Origin: a virus
Virus record (IMG/VR): IMGVR_UViG_3300031576_000061
Location: 1-52,062 of that record
Direction: 5' to 3' (one strand)
DNA length: 52,062 nucleotides
Shown: positions 16,709 to 25,923 of the stretch, piece after piece
Position numbering within the stretch: position 1 is the first letter of the stretch
Layout of the letters: the number at the start of each line of letters is the position of its first letter
Program-made: the position numbers and the translations under genes
The notes under the pieces: generated by a model
Seen by the model: only the letters and a program-made list of their open reading frames with translations
Databases searched by the model: none
What the model was told of the DNA's origin: nothing

Positions 16709-17164
16709 ATGGGAAGCTATCAAGGCGGTCATCAAACAGCGGCTGGTACAAACCTGACTATTCTCGCACTTGAGTCAGCGGCAGCCGTGCGCGGTCGAGT
16801 TCATCAACTTGTTATCGGTTCAGACGCCACGCCTGCTGACGTTGCGACAGAATTCGCGGCCTTACGACACACAGCGGCTGGCGCTGTTGGAACGGCTGTC
16901 ACAGAAAAGCCTACAGCAGAAAGCATGTTCTCTGCAGCGGGCTGTAATCTCCGTGGTGGCACTATGACGGAGCCCACGTATGAAGCGGTCGCCACCGAAG
17001 CTTTGCTTCAGTTTGCGCTTAATCAGCGTGCAACCTTCACTTGGATTGCTAATCCTGGGCGTGAGCTTATAACTACAGCGGGTACCGCGAATGGCATCGG
17101 TGTGCGGTCTATCGCCTCGGGCGGTACGCCAAACATCAACCTTACGCTGGCTTGGGACGAATAA
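16709..17164 (+). CDS. Putative virion structural protein
   Basis: 151 residues, ATG after AAAGGAGTCCC. Ala/Thr-rich beta protein with no Lys-rich tail; RATFTWIANPGRELIT and a final GTPNINLTLAWDE recall small capsid or tail decoration proteins of marine phages. Not firmly recognised. Confidence 0.5.
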   Translation: MGSYQGGHQTAAGTNLTILALESAAAVRGRVHQLVIGSDATPADVATEFAALRHTAAGAVGTAVTEKPTAESMFSAAGCNLRGGTMTEPTYEAVATEALLQFALNQRATFTWIANPGRELITTAGTANGIGVRSIASGGTPNINLTLAWDE

Positions 17165-17165
17165 T

Positions 17166-17420
17166 ATGCGTATGGGCCGTTCGGCTGGCTATATTTGTAT
17201 TGTCGAACCTGACAAACCGGCTTGGGAACGTGACTCACTTCAATGTGTGCACTGTAACGCTCATTGGTGGGTCGCTCCTGGGAGTGGAATGCAACGAGGC
17301 TGGTGTATGAACTGTAATGGCCCCCACTGTGGGCGGAAGAATTGCTGGACCTGTCGTCCATTTTTGAAACGCCTAGAACTGTGGGAAAAGCGGCAGCAAC
17401 TTCTCCAACGGGTAGGATAA
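17166..17420 (+). CDS. Cys-rich zinc-binding protein
   Basis: 84 residues. CVHCNAHWWVAPGSG then CMNCNGPHCGRKNC and CRPF supply about seven cysteines in Cys-X2-Cys pairs, fit for one or two zinc sites. Similar Cys-rich proteins of this length are common among environmental phage structural genes. ATG 17166 follows the previous stop by one base; a second in-frame ATG is at 17172. Confidence 0.65.
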   Translation: MRMGRSAGYICIVEPDKPAWERDSLQCVHCNAHWWVAPGSGMQRGWCMNCNGPHCGRKNCWTCRPFLKRLELWEKRQQLLQRVG

Positions 17421-17424
17421 AAAT

Positions 17425-18414
17425 GTGCCACAGCCATCGACATACCAATACCAGGAAATTACAGGCCCGGTTTGGAGAGAGTCTGTTGCGGCAAGTTTGT
17501 CCTGGCTTCCACGGGCTCAACAACCAGCACGGAAGTTACCGCCTCATCGTCTAGGCGACTTTGCACGGCCAGAGTTCGCGGCCCTCTATAATCCGGCTGG
17601 CATACAGTGGATACCTAGTGCACGCCAGCCAGCCCGTAAGTTAGCGCCCAATTGGCTAGGGCATTTTTCACCCGTTGAATTTGCAGCTCTCTATGTTCCA
17701 TCTGGGCTGCAGTGGGCACCAAGCGAAAGACAGCCAGCGCGGGCACGACCGCCACACAAGCTGGGCGATTACGCTCGCCCATTTTTCGAAGCCCTATATG
17801 TACCTGCTGGGCTGCAATGGATATCTAGCGGTCAACAGCCACAACGCCGACTTTCCCCTAATCAGTTAGGCGATTTCGCACAGCCAGCGTTTGACGCACT
17901 ATATAAGTTTGAAGGGTTACAGTGGCTTCCGGCGGCCACGCAGCCAACAAGACATTTTCCGCCAAACTTTCTTATACCGTCAGCGCTTGACCCGTTTCCA
18001 ATCACAGCACCAGCGTTTGATCCCTCAACGCTAGAATGGTGGCCTTATAGCCAACAACCACAAAGGAGCCTAGAGCCGCGCAGATTAGGACACTTTTCTC
18101 CGGTTGAATTGGCAGCGCTTTATGTACCGGCTGAATTGCAATGGCTGCCACGCGGGCAACAACCACAACGCGAACTTTCACCTAATCTTGTTGTACCAGC
18201 AGCCTTTGATCCATTTCCTATATCCGCACCGGCGTTTGACCCGTCGAATATGCAATGGCTTCCTGGTGCCGTGCATGTACAACGGGCGCTGCCTTTGAGT
18301 TCCTTTGTGCCAACCGTAGCGCCAGACGTTGCCGCGATTGAAGTGGCCGGATTCATCCCGTTGCGTCAGAAAACTATCCTCTGGAAACGCCGTAAATGGA
18401 AAAGGAGCATGTGA
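17425..18414 (+). CDS. Eight-repeat Trp/Pro-rich structural-module protein
   Basis: 329 residues from a GTG behind GGTAGGA. From about residue 25 it consists of eight repeats of 35-38 residues. Each opens with (L/I)QW-P-x2-QQP-x-R and most continue with P-x2-LG-F-x-P-x-FAALY-P-G; repeats 5 and 7 carry a DPFPI(T/S)APAFDPS variant instead. A basic tail (LWKRRKWKRSM) ends the protein. No known fold is recognised. It directly overlaps the tail-adaptor gene, so a neck or fibre role is plausible. Confidence 0.7.
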   Translation: MPQPSTYQYQEITGPVWRESVAASLSWLPRAQQPARKLPPHRLGDFARPEFAALYNPAGIQWIPSARQPARKLAPNWLGHFSPVEFAALYVPSGLQWAPSERQPARARPPHKLGDYARPFFEALYVPAGLQWISSGQQPQRRLSPNQLGDFAQPAFDALYKFEGLQWLPAATQPTRHFPPNFLIPSALDPFPITAPAFDPSTLEWWPYSQQPQRSLEPRRLGHFSPVELAALYVPAELQWLPRGQQPQRELSPNLVVPAAFDPFPISAPAFDPSNMQWLPGAVHVQRALPLSSFVPTVAPDVAAIEVAGFIPLRQKTILWKRRKWKRSM

Positions 18415-19440
18415 ATGGCAGTTGATACACAACTCACGACGTTTACTGACCTTTATACGGAGCTATTGAACCGCACGCGCACGGTTACTGGCGTGACGGC
18501 AGTCAACAACCAGGCCAAGCGGTACATCAACATGGCGCTTCAGGATATGGTTATGGGCTTCGAGTATAAGATGCCCTGGCTGGAGCGAGATGCGACGCTT
18601 CAGACACGGGTGACATATACGACTGGAACCGTCGCCATCTCAGTGGGCGCAACGGCCCTGACAGGGACCAGTACACTCTGGAATACCAACGACAGTTATG
18701 CGGTCGCTAACGCGCGCACGACCGGTAAGCTGATCCTCGCTGGCGAAACGACCATCTACACGATCAGCGCGGTGGGTAGTGATACGAGTATCACACTCAA
18801 CGAGCGGTACATCGGTAGCGCGGCGCTGTCAGGAGCCACCTACATCTACTTCGAGGACGAGTTCGCCCTAGCGAGCGATTTCCTCAAGCCGATTGACCAA
18901 CGGCTGTTTAGTGTCGCCTCGAACATCGAACTGGTCGAGCGTAACTCATTCAGACGACGCTTCCCGCGTCCGAACGTCGGTGGTACGCCTAGCGTTGCTA
19001 CTGTCGTGGATCGTGGATTCGGCACGACCGTCACGCCCATCCTTCGTGTGCAGTTCTATCCCTACCCGACCAGCGCCCTCAAGGTTCCCTACACGTATAT
19101 CACGAGCAACCTCGCAGTGAGTAGTGCGGGGGTGGCTGCCGTGTCGCTATCAGCCGATACCGATGAGCCAAACATGCCGTTGCGCTATCGAACGGGCATC
19201 GTGCTCCACGCGCTGTACATGTGGTACCGGGACAAGAAGGACGACGTCCGTGCGCAGCACGCGCAGGCTGATTACCAGGACTTCGTGACACGCGTCGTGA
19301 ATGACCAGAATATGGGTGCTCCAACGAGTGCAAGGCTGGTTGTGGACAAGGCTTCCTCAGATAGCATGCGCAAGCGCCCCTACAGTGGTGTCGGGCGCGG
19401 GTTCAGCACGAACAACTCGTTTGACGATTTCAGGACATAA
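18415..19440 (+). CDS. Putative tail adaptor / tubular protein A-like
   Basis: 341 residues; ATG preceded by AAAGGAG. A helical N-terminus (DLYTELLNRTRTVTGVTAVN, AKRYINMALQDM) is followed by a beta-rich insert and a C-terminal helix with LHALYMWYRDKKDD. This is the plan of podovirus head-tail adaptors (T7 gp11-like), which sit beneath the portal and hold the nozzle. The nozzle gene is next, supporting the call. Confidence 0.65.
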   Translation: MAVDTQLTTFTDLYTELLNRTRTVTGVTAVNNQAKRYINMALQDMVMGFEYKMPWLERDATLQTRVTYTTGTVAISVGATALTGTSTLWNTNDSYAVANARTTGKLILAGETTIYTISAVGSDTSITLNERYIGSAALSGATYIYFEDEFALASDFLKPIDQRLFSVASNIELVERNSFRRRFPRPNVGGTPSVATVVDRGFGTTVTPILRVQFYPYPTSALKVPYTYITSNLAVSSAGVAAVSLSADTDEPNMPLRYRTGIVLHALYMWYRDKKDDVRAQHAQADYQDFVTRVVNDQNMGAPTSARLVVDKASSDSMRKRPYSGVGRGFSTNNSFDDFRT

Positions 19441-19442
19441 TT

Positions 19443-21665
19443 ATGCCGTTAACGAGTAGCCGCTGGATCACCCATCAATTCAGTGGAGGCTGGGCGACTG
19501 ACTTTGGCCCGTCCTTCTATGGGTCATTCGGTGAGGACAACAAGCTGAATATCCCATTCCTCACTGAGGCGCGGAACGTTATCTTTGAGTTTGACGGCGG
19601 CCTTCACAAGGTCCCCGGGTGCAACACACTAAACAGTGCAGCTATCGTAGACCACTACGCGAACATGCCTGGGGCAAGTGGGGACTATCTCTCGACTCCC
19701 GACAGTGCCACCATCGACGTCACCGGCGACCTTGAACTTCGCGTCAATGTCAACATGACCGACTGGACGCCAGCAGGCAGTCAGGCGCTCATCGCGAAAT
19801 GGAGCACGGCAGCCGCGACACGCAGCTTTCGGTTCTTCGTGCAGGCGACTGGAGAGCTAGTCTTTAACTGGCTGGAGAGCGATGGGACTTCGCGGACAGC
19901 CACTTCGACCGCCGCAACAGGGTACGCGGACGGCGTGCTGCGGTGGGTGCGCGTGCTGTTAGATGTCGTGGATGGTGTCAACAGTACGGTGAAGTTCTAT
20001 ACGAGCACTGGTGGAACCACCTGGACGCAGCTTGGCGATACAATCACCAACACCTTTAACACGAGCATCCAGGCGACCACGGCCATCCTCGAAGTGGGAA
20101 GTACCGAAAGCGGGACTCTCACACGTCTTATTGGGAAGGTCTATCGGGCGCAGATGTGGAGCGGCTTATCCGGGGCGACGGTCCTCGCGGATATGTATGC
20201 CGGTGACGCCGCAACGAGTGCGTCAAAATGGATTGCCATTACCACTGGCGAGGAGTGGACCGTCAATGGCGCCGCCTCGATCCTCGGACAGGCGGATGTC
20301 ATGGGCGTCTACGATTACTGGCGGCAAGGAGCCATTGGCGCGCCTTCACAGCGCCGAATTGTCCATTCAGGCTCCACGATCCAGAATGACGATGGCGCAG
20401 GGACGTTCAGTAGCTTGTTCACGGGGCTCGAAGTGGGGGTGGTCCCGAACTACGCCACATTCGATGATCTATTAATTATCTCGTCAAGTAGCACGACGGA
20501 CGTGCCACGAAGTTGGGATCAGACGACGGCACAAAACCTCGCGGGCACACCGCCACGATTTAGCTTCAGTGTCTCCCACAAGAACTACCTCTGGGCGGCA
20601 GGTGACTGGGCGAACCCATCACGGCTGTACTACAGCGCAACGAGCGACCCCGAAGACTGGACTTCTGCGAGTAGCGGCAGCATTGATATTGACCCAAACG
20701 ACGGCGACATGATTATAGGCATCGTCTCGTGGAAAGACCGGCTCATGGTCTTCAAGGGGCCGAACAAGATGTCTATTCATATGATTAGCGGCTCTAGTGA
20801 AGCGACCTGGGCACGCACCACGTTTACCACAGGTATCAGTGCCGCGTGGCAGAGCGCGATCTTCCGATTTGGTGACGACGTCGGCTTTGTGAGCCCGTAT
20901 ATGACTGTCCACAGTCTCAAGGCGTCAGCGGACTACGGGGACTTCAACCAAACCTATCTGTCGCATCCGATCAGTAACTACCTGCGGGATAACGTCAACC
21001 ACGGGCGGCACCGATTCATCCAGGCCGTCGTGGACCCCAACCGAGGGCAGGTGTGGATTGCCTTCACGCCTTCTGGGCAGCTCAAGAACACACGAACCCT
21101 CATTATGGACTACCGTTTCATGCTGATGCGTAATGAGGCGTTCCCCCGGTGGTCCTATTGGGATGCACGGCCCTTTGCGTCGCTGGCGCTTGTCCGTGAC
21201 AACAATACCTCGACACTCCGCATCATGGCTGGGGGCTACGATGGATTCGTCTATCGGTTGAGCCAAGAGAGCCGCTCGAACAACGGGACGGCGATCAACA
21301 TGCTCGCGAGCACGCCCGCGCTGACATATGGCGATGAATGGCTAATCAAGAACCTGGTTGACGTCGGTGTCTCTATTCAAGCACAGAATGACAACGCCAT
21401 CACGCTCAACTGGGTCCGTGACGGCAACACGTCACAGACCTCGACCGTCACCCAGGGGAGTACCGGCGGGGTATTCGATACCGCGTTATTCAACACGGCT
21501 GTCTTTGGTGGAGCCGCCTACGTGCCACGGTTCTATGGCCTAGAGAACGGTGGCGATTTTCGTGGCATTCAATTTCAATTCCAGGATAACGCGAACAGCA
21601 GCGACCTTGAAATCCACTCGTTCATGGCGAAGATCACTCCGTGTGGCGAGTCTCAGGAGAACTAA
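19443..21665 (+). CDS. Tail nozzle / tubular protein B-like, with inserted LamG domain
   Basis: 740 residues. The opening (HQFSGGWATDFGPSF, then ARNVIFEFDGGLHKVPG) and the later beta-propeller-like region (PPRFSFSVSHKNYLWAAG, DPEDWTS, GDMIIGIVSWKDRLMVFKG) match T7 gp12-type nozzles at the tail tip. A complete LamG-like domain (about 70-240; YLSTPDSATIDVTGDLELRV, VRVLLDVVDG, VKFYTSTGGTTWTQLG, GKVYRAQMW) interrupts the N-terminal part. The insert may provide a receptor-binding platform. Confidence 0.75.
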   Translation: MPLTSSRWITHQFSGGWATDFGPSFYGSFGEDNKLNIPFLTEARNVIFEFDGGLHKVPGCNTLNSAAIVDHYANMPGASGDYLSTPDSATIDVTGDLELRVNVNMTDWTPAGSQALIAKWSTAAATRSFRFFVQATGELVFNWLESDGTSRTATSTAATGYADGVLRWVRVLLDVVDGVNSTVKFYTSTGGTTWTQLGDTITNTFNTSIQATTAILEVGSTESGTLTRLIGKVYRAQMWSGLSGATVLADMYAGDAATSASKWIAITTGEEWTVNGAASILGQADVMGVYDYWRQGAIGAPSQRRIVHSGSTIQNDDGAGTFSSLFTGLEVGVVPNYATFDDLLIISSSSTTDVPRSWDQTTAQNLAGTPPRFSFSVSHKNYLWAAGDWANPSRLYYSATSDPEDWTSASSGSIDIDPNDGDMIIGIVSWKDRLMVFKGPNKMSIHMISGSSEATWARTTFTTGISAAWQSAIFRFGDDVGFVSPYMTVHSLKASADYGDFNQTYLSHPISNYLRDNVNHGRHRFIQAVVDPNRGQVWIAFTPSGQLKNTRTLIMDYRFMLMRNEAFPRWSYWDARPFASLALVRDNNTSTLRIMAGGYDGFVYRLSQESRSNNGTAINMLASTPALTYGDEWLIKNLVDVGVSIQAQNDNAITLNWVRDGNTSQTSTVTQGSTGGVFDTALFNTAVFGGAAYVPRFYGLENGGDFRGIQFQFQDNANSSDLEIHSFMAKITPCGESQEN

Positions 21666-23198
21666 ATGGCGGTTGCACAACTCTACACAGCGGTCTCTGG
21701 TGACACGATTACCGCCGCCCGCTGGAACAACGAGTTCGGGAACATCTACAACAACGGCACCTCGATTGCTTTCCCAGCGACAGCGAATATCTCTCTCGCC
21801 GGATTCACCTTGACGCTGGACGGTGCCGGTGTGAGTACGCTGACCAGCACCGCGAACAGTGGGCTAATCGTGACACCCGGGGCAAAGAGCGGATCGCCGG
21901 TTGTCAGTTCTGGCCGCAGCCTCGATGTTCTCGCCTTCACACATACAGATACGGCAACCGCTGCGAGTGGGACGGCCACACAGAACGCGGCGTGTACGAT
22001 TCAGCGCCCAACCTTCGCAGCGACGAATACGGGTGTCACGCTCACAGACGGCGCGGCGTTCTATATCGCAAACAGCCCCGCGAATGGAACGAACTGTACG
22101 ATCACCAACCCGTGGGCGCAGTGGGTAGATGCTGGGCATGTGCGGTTTGACGGCAACCTGCGGATGACCGCTGGATATGTGGATGGGGGACAGGCAAACC
22201 GTGAGTTGATTAACGTCGGGTTGACGGCAACGGTTGCAGCGAACGCGCTCACCGTGACACTTGTTGGTGGTGATGGTGCCGCGCTGTCTATTACGAACGC
22301 TGCGACCGTTCCATTCAGAACGTCACCGGTTACGACCGGCACGTGGACAGACCGACGCGTGACGGCTGCCATCAGTATCGTGCTATCAGGGGGTTCAACG
22401 ATCGGGTATACCGCGGCGAGCCAATCCAGCCGTATCTACGTCGTCGCGATGGATAATGCTGGAACCGTGGTCCTGGGGCTGTACAATCCTTTGTCAGGGA
22501 CCGGGCTGACTACCGCAGCGTTTAACCTTACTGGTATCAACGAGTCTATCCTGTATTCGAGCACGGCTGAGGGCGGGCTCGGTGCTGCCGATACAGCACA
22601 GACAATCTATACGACAGCAGCTCAAACTACCTTACCAATTCGCATCCTCGGTTACATCGACATCGCCACCGGGGCCACCAATGGGAATTGGACAGCAACG
22701 CCGACTGTTATTCAGGTCATGGGTCCCGGGATACCACGGACAGGCAGTGTTGTTCAGCGAGCGATGTCGTGGTCTGGATCGGTTGCCACAGGTACAACAG
22801 CTATCCCGAACGATGCCACCACACCGCAGGACAATGAAGGCGATCAATATTTGAGCCAAGCACTGACCCAACAAATGATTAGTAGCTTGGTGCATGTCTA
22901 CGGCTCGCTTACGGTCAACCATAGCGCTGTTGTACCAATGACAATTACTGTAAGTAATGCTCCTTCAGGGGCAACTGACACGGATGCTTCATTCCGAGTG
23001 GATCAAGGACAGGTGGCAACTGATCCTGAAACAGGGCATTTTCGTTTCATCTATCAGCCGCAAAGTTTGGCTGCTCAAACGTACCGCATACGGGCCGGGG
23101 CCAGTACCGGCGCAACAACGACCGTCAACGGATCAGCGGGTGCTGTATTGAATAACAATTGTTATTCGCATGTCATTGTGGAGGAGATCGCACTATGA
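21666..23198 (+). CDS. Tail fibre-like protein A
   Basis: 510 residues abutting the nozzle stop. The N-terminal 45 residues (AVSGDTITAARWNNEFGNIY then SLAGFTLTLD) would be the virion-attachment module. A repetitive Ala/Thr/Gly/Ser beta shaft and a C-terminal domain with EGGLGAADTAQTIY follow. The same modules in the same order recur in the 533-residue protein two genes downstream. Likely a receptor-binding fibre. Confidence 0.65.
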   Translation: MAVAQLYTAVSGDTITAARWNNEFGNIYNNGTSIAFPATANISLAGFTLTLDGAGVSTLTSTANSGLIVTPGAKSGSPVVSSGRSLDVLAFTHTDTATAASGTATQNAACTIQRPTFAATNTGVTLTDGAAFYIANSPANGTNCTITNPWAQWVDAGHVRFDGNLRMTAGYVDGGQANRELINVGLTATVAANALTVTLVGGDGAALSITNAATVPFRTSPVTTGTWTDRRVTAAISIVLSGGSTIGYTAASQSSRIYVVAMDNAGTVVLGLYNPLSGTGLTTAAFNLTGINESILYSSTAEGGLGAADTAQTIYTTAAQTTLPIRILGYIDIATGATNGNWTATPTVIQVMGPGIPRTGSVVQRAMSWSGSVATGTTAIPNDATTPQDNEGDQYLSQALTQQMISSLVHVYGSLTVNHSAVVPMTITVSNAPSGATDTDASFRVDQGQVATDPETGHFRFIYQPQSLAAQTYRIRAGASTGATTTVNGSAGAVLNNNCYSHVIVEEIAL

Positions 23199-23476
23199 AA
23201 GCGATCACGGTTCGAGACGCGACCGGGAAATTGATTTGTTTCGGCGCGGACGACGGAAATTACGCCCCGGATATGTCAGGGAAGCCTGTAGGGGCTGTCA
23301 AATCTTCTGACGAAGATTATGACACGGTCTTAGCTGAGTGGCAAGCTTTGGTCGTTCCTAGCATCCTACAAGAAGTAGAACTGAATAAGAAACAACACGT
23401 CATGCAAGCGTTAGAAACGCTATTGGCTGACCCTGTGGCTGTGACACTGCTCAAAGATAAGCTGGGAGTGAAATAA
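23195..23476 (+). CDS. Small protein between the two fibres
   Basis: 93 residues from an ATG that overlaps the fibre stop (ATGA) with GGAGGAG upstream. The first half is a small beta domain (ITVRDATGKLICFGADDGNY) and the second a helix. Position between two fibre genes resembles that of small fibre-assembly or fibre-cap proteins; unproven. Confidence 0.6.
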   Translation: MKAITVRDATGKLICFGADDGNYAPDMSGKPVGAVKSSDEDYDTVLAEWQALVVPSILQEVELNKKQHVMQALETLLADPVAVTLLKDKLGVK

Positions 23477-23477
23477 C

Positions 23478-25079
23478 GTGGCCTTATCACAGGTCTACAC
23501 CGCCGTCTCTGGTGATCTGATTAGTGCAGCGCGGTGGAACAACGAGTTTGGGAATATCTACAGCAATGGAACTGATGTCGCGTTCCCGCTGACCAAGAAC
23601 GTCTCGTTGGCTGGGTTTACGCTTACGCTGGATAGCGCAAACGCGACGACCATCGTCTCGCCGTCTACTGCAGGATTGGTGTACACGCCGGGGGCGAAGG
23701 CGGGCACTCCCGGGACGGCAGGCTCGCACTTCAATCAAGCGGCGGCGACGTTCACCGATAACAACACAGCCATAGCTGGGACGGCGGCGACGTGGAACAG
23801 TCATACGTTGCGCCAGCCGACATTAGCTGCCACGAATACTGGCGTCACGACGACAAACGCCAGCACGCTATATATTGAGAACGCCCCTGCCGCAGGGACC
23901 AACGAGACGCTAACGAACGCCTACGCGATCCGAGTGGACGACGGGAAGGTCCAGCTCGACGGCGCGTTGCAGGTAGAGGGAACCACAACGCTCAATGGAA
24001 GCCTCGTTGTGGCGTCAGCCACGATGGACACGTTGAACCCGTATGCGCTGACCAACCTGAACATCAACGTCACGATGTCAGGATCAGCGGTGACCGTGGC
24101 TCTCAAGACGGATGCCAACGCTGACGCGACGAGCGCGAACCCAATCCGTGTGCGCTTCAGAAACGCCACCCTCGCAACCAGTGGCACGACGAACGTGAAC
24201 ATCACTGCCGCGTTGAGCATGTCGATCAGCAGCGGCTCAACATTGGATACAGTGAGTGGAGAACTTAGCCGGGTCTATATCGGGTTGTTGAATAACGCCG
24301 GTACCGCTGAGCTGTTCGTCTATAATCCGCTGACCAGTACACTCGATCTTCGCGGGCTCAGTGAGTCAGCGTTGATTTCAACCACTGCGGAAGGGGGCGC
24401 GGGCGCCGCCGACAGCGCTCAGGTTGCGTATAGTACGACGGCACGGACAAGCGTGGCGTTCCGCATCATTGGGTTCTTTGAGAGCAATCAAGCGACCGCC
24501 GGGACCTGGAATACTGCGGCGGCTACTGTTCAGGAGTTGCAACCGTGGATGCCTCGGACTGGGCATATCGTGCAATGCGCGAGGAATCAATCCACGACCG
24601 TATCGGTGTCAGCGGTCGGCTCAGGAAACGTTATGCCGTGGGACGACACCTTGCCCCAATACGGCGAGACTAATTTGATATTAACTCAGGCTCTGACACC
24701 GCTCTCGACGCTTCATCTTTTACGCGTCTCTGCACAGGCATGGGGGACTGGATGGACGGACGCAAGTTTAGGTACCGGAGCCAGTGCGTGGACTCTGCTA
24801 TTCCGTGACGCGGCGGGCTCGGCGTTGACAATGAGCATCTTAGGCGCCACTGGGCAAACCACTTCGACAGTGCATTCAGGAGTAGTACCAACGTTACACT
24901 ATACTGTGCGGTCCGGTACGGTGGCGTCCACGTCGTTTTCGATTAATCTCGGTTCTGACTTTTCGGGAGCTGCCCGACAATGGTCGGTGTTGCAAAGTAT
25001 TGCCACGACACAACTTGGTGTTGGGTCGTTTAGTACGACAGACGTTGGGTTTATTCAAATCGAAGAGATCATGGTGTAA
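23478..25079 (+). CDS. Tail fibre-like protein B (paralogue of A)
   Basis: 533 residues, GTG start after GGGAGTG. N-terminal 45 residues are nearly identical in pattern to fibre A (TAVSGDLISAARWNNEFGNI, SLAGFTLTLDS). ATNTGVTTTNASTLYIENAPA and EGGAGAADSAQ also align with A, while the tips differ. This is a tandem gene duplication with divergence at the receptor end, so both could trimerise on the same tail site. Confidence 0.65.
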   Translation: MALSQVYTAVSGDLISAARWNNEFGNIYSNGTDVAFPLTKNVSLAGFTLTLDSANATTIVSPSTAGLVYTPGAKAGTPGTAGSHFNQAAATFTDNNTAIAGTAATWNSHTLRQPTLAATNTGVTTTNASTLYIENAPAAGTNETLTNAYAIRVDDGKVQLDGALQVEGTTTLNGSLVVASATMDTLNPYALTNLNINVTMSGSAVTVALKTDANADATSANPIRVRFRNATLATSGTTNVNITAALSMSISSGSTLDTVSGELSRVYIGLLNNAGTAELFVYNPLTSTLDLRGLSESALISTTAEGGAGAADSAQVAYSTTARTSVAFRIIGFFESNQATAGTWNTAAATVQELQPWMPRTGHIVQCARNQSTTVSVSAVGSGNVMPWDDTLPQYGETNLILTQALTPLSTLHLLRVSAQAWGTGWTDASLGTGASAWTLLFRDAAGSALTMSILGATGQTTSTVHSGVVPTLHYTVRSGTVASTSFSINLGSDFSGAARQWSVLQSIATTQLGVGSFSTTDVGFIQIEEIMV

Positions 25080-25087
25080 GGAGCCGT

Positions 25088-25912
25088 ATGGGATTCTTTA
25101 CAAGTAGCAGCACAGCGAAAACCGAGCATTACAACCCCATCCTGGACACGTACACACAGGGCTATCGGTCGTTTAGCCCATTTGCCTTCCAGAGCACCGA
25201 CCCGATGGCGTTCCTCCAGGCGTACGCCCAGGCTGAAGGGGCTGGCGAGGGTGGCAAGTTTGGCAAGGAGGGCCTCTACAAGGGCTACACGCCTGAGGCG
25301 AAAAAGGCCGCTGAGGAACAGGCTGCGATCGAGAAGCAGGACCGCCAATCAGCCAGCGACCTGCTCAAGCGCTCAACCAGTGGAGAGTTCCTCGCGCCCG
25401 ATCAGATGAAGATGGTGGACTCGCTCGTCAACAAAGCCTACGAGTACGAAGAGAGCCGCATGATGGAGCAGTTCAAGAAAGGCGCGTCTGAGTTAGCTGG
25501 GAGCCGCGGGCTCCGTATGACGGATACGGCGATCGCACGCCCGATGATGCAGCAGTTAGGGATGGCACAACTGGGTATTTCGAGCCAGCGTGCTGGGGCT
25601 AAGTTACAGACTGGCATGCAACTGAAGCAATTCGAGGAAGGCGTGCGACAGTTCCAACAAAATCTGGAGTACAACCGCTGGTCGAGCCGGTTGAACTGGA
25701 TGTACGGTGGTGGTGCGCAGGCTGCGAGTCAGGTCAAGTATACGGATTCGACGAAGGGTACGAGGAACCTCAGCGGGTTCCAGCAATTAAGCGGATCACT
25801 TGGATTGGCGATGGGCGTGGCATCCTTTGCTATGGGCGGTGCGTCCCAGAACCCACAGATGATGCAAAGTGGGATGCAAGGAACGACTGCCGCAGGCAAT
25901 GTAGGCGCGTAG
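25088..25912 (+). CDS. Putative internal virion (ejection) protein 1
   Basis: 274 residues. Helical with Ala/Gln/Met-rich segments and a hydrophobic, glycine-containing C-terminus (SGSLGLAMGVASFAMGGA) able to enter a membrane. It is the first of three consecutive large genes after the fibres, the place of the DNA-ejection proteins of T7- and P22-like phages. No enzymatic motif seen. Confidence 0.55.
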   Translation: MGFFTSSSTAKTEHYNPILDTYTQGYRSFSPFAFQSTDPMAFLQAYAQAEGAGEGGKFGKEGLYKGYTPEAKKAAEEQAAIEKQDRQSASDLLKRSTSGEFLAPDQMKMVDSLVNKAYEYEESRMMEQFKKGASELAGSRGLRMTDTAIARPMMQQLGMAQLGISSQRAGAKLQTGMQLKQFEEGVRQFQQNLEYNRWSSRLNWMYGGGAQAASQVKYTDSTKGTRNLSGFQQLSGSLGLAMGVASFAMGGASQNPQMMQSGMQGTTAAGNVGA

Positions 25913-25923
25913 AAGGATCAGCG

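Noticed and set aside
17425-18414. Possible CRISPR-like or DNA repeat array
   Set aside because: The repeats are protein-level, about 110 bp apart, with diverged DNA, lying in one open frame.
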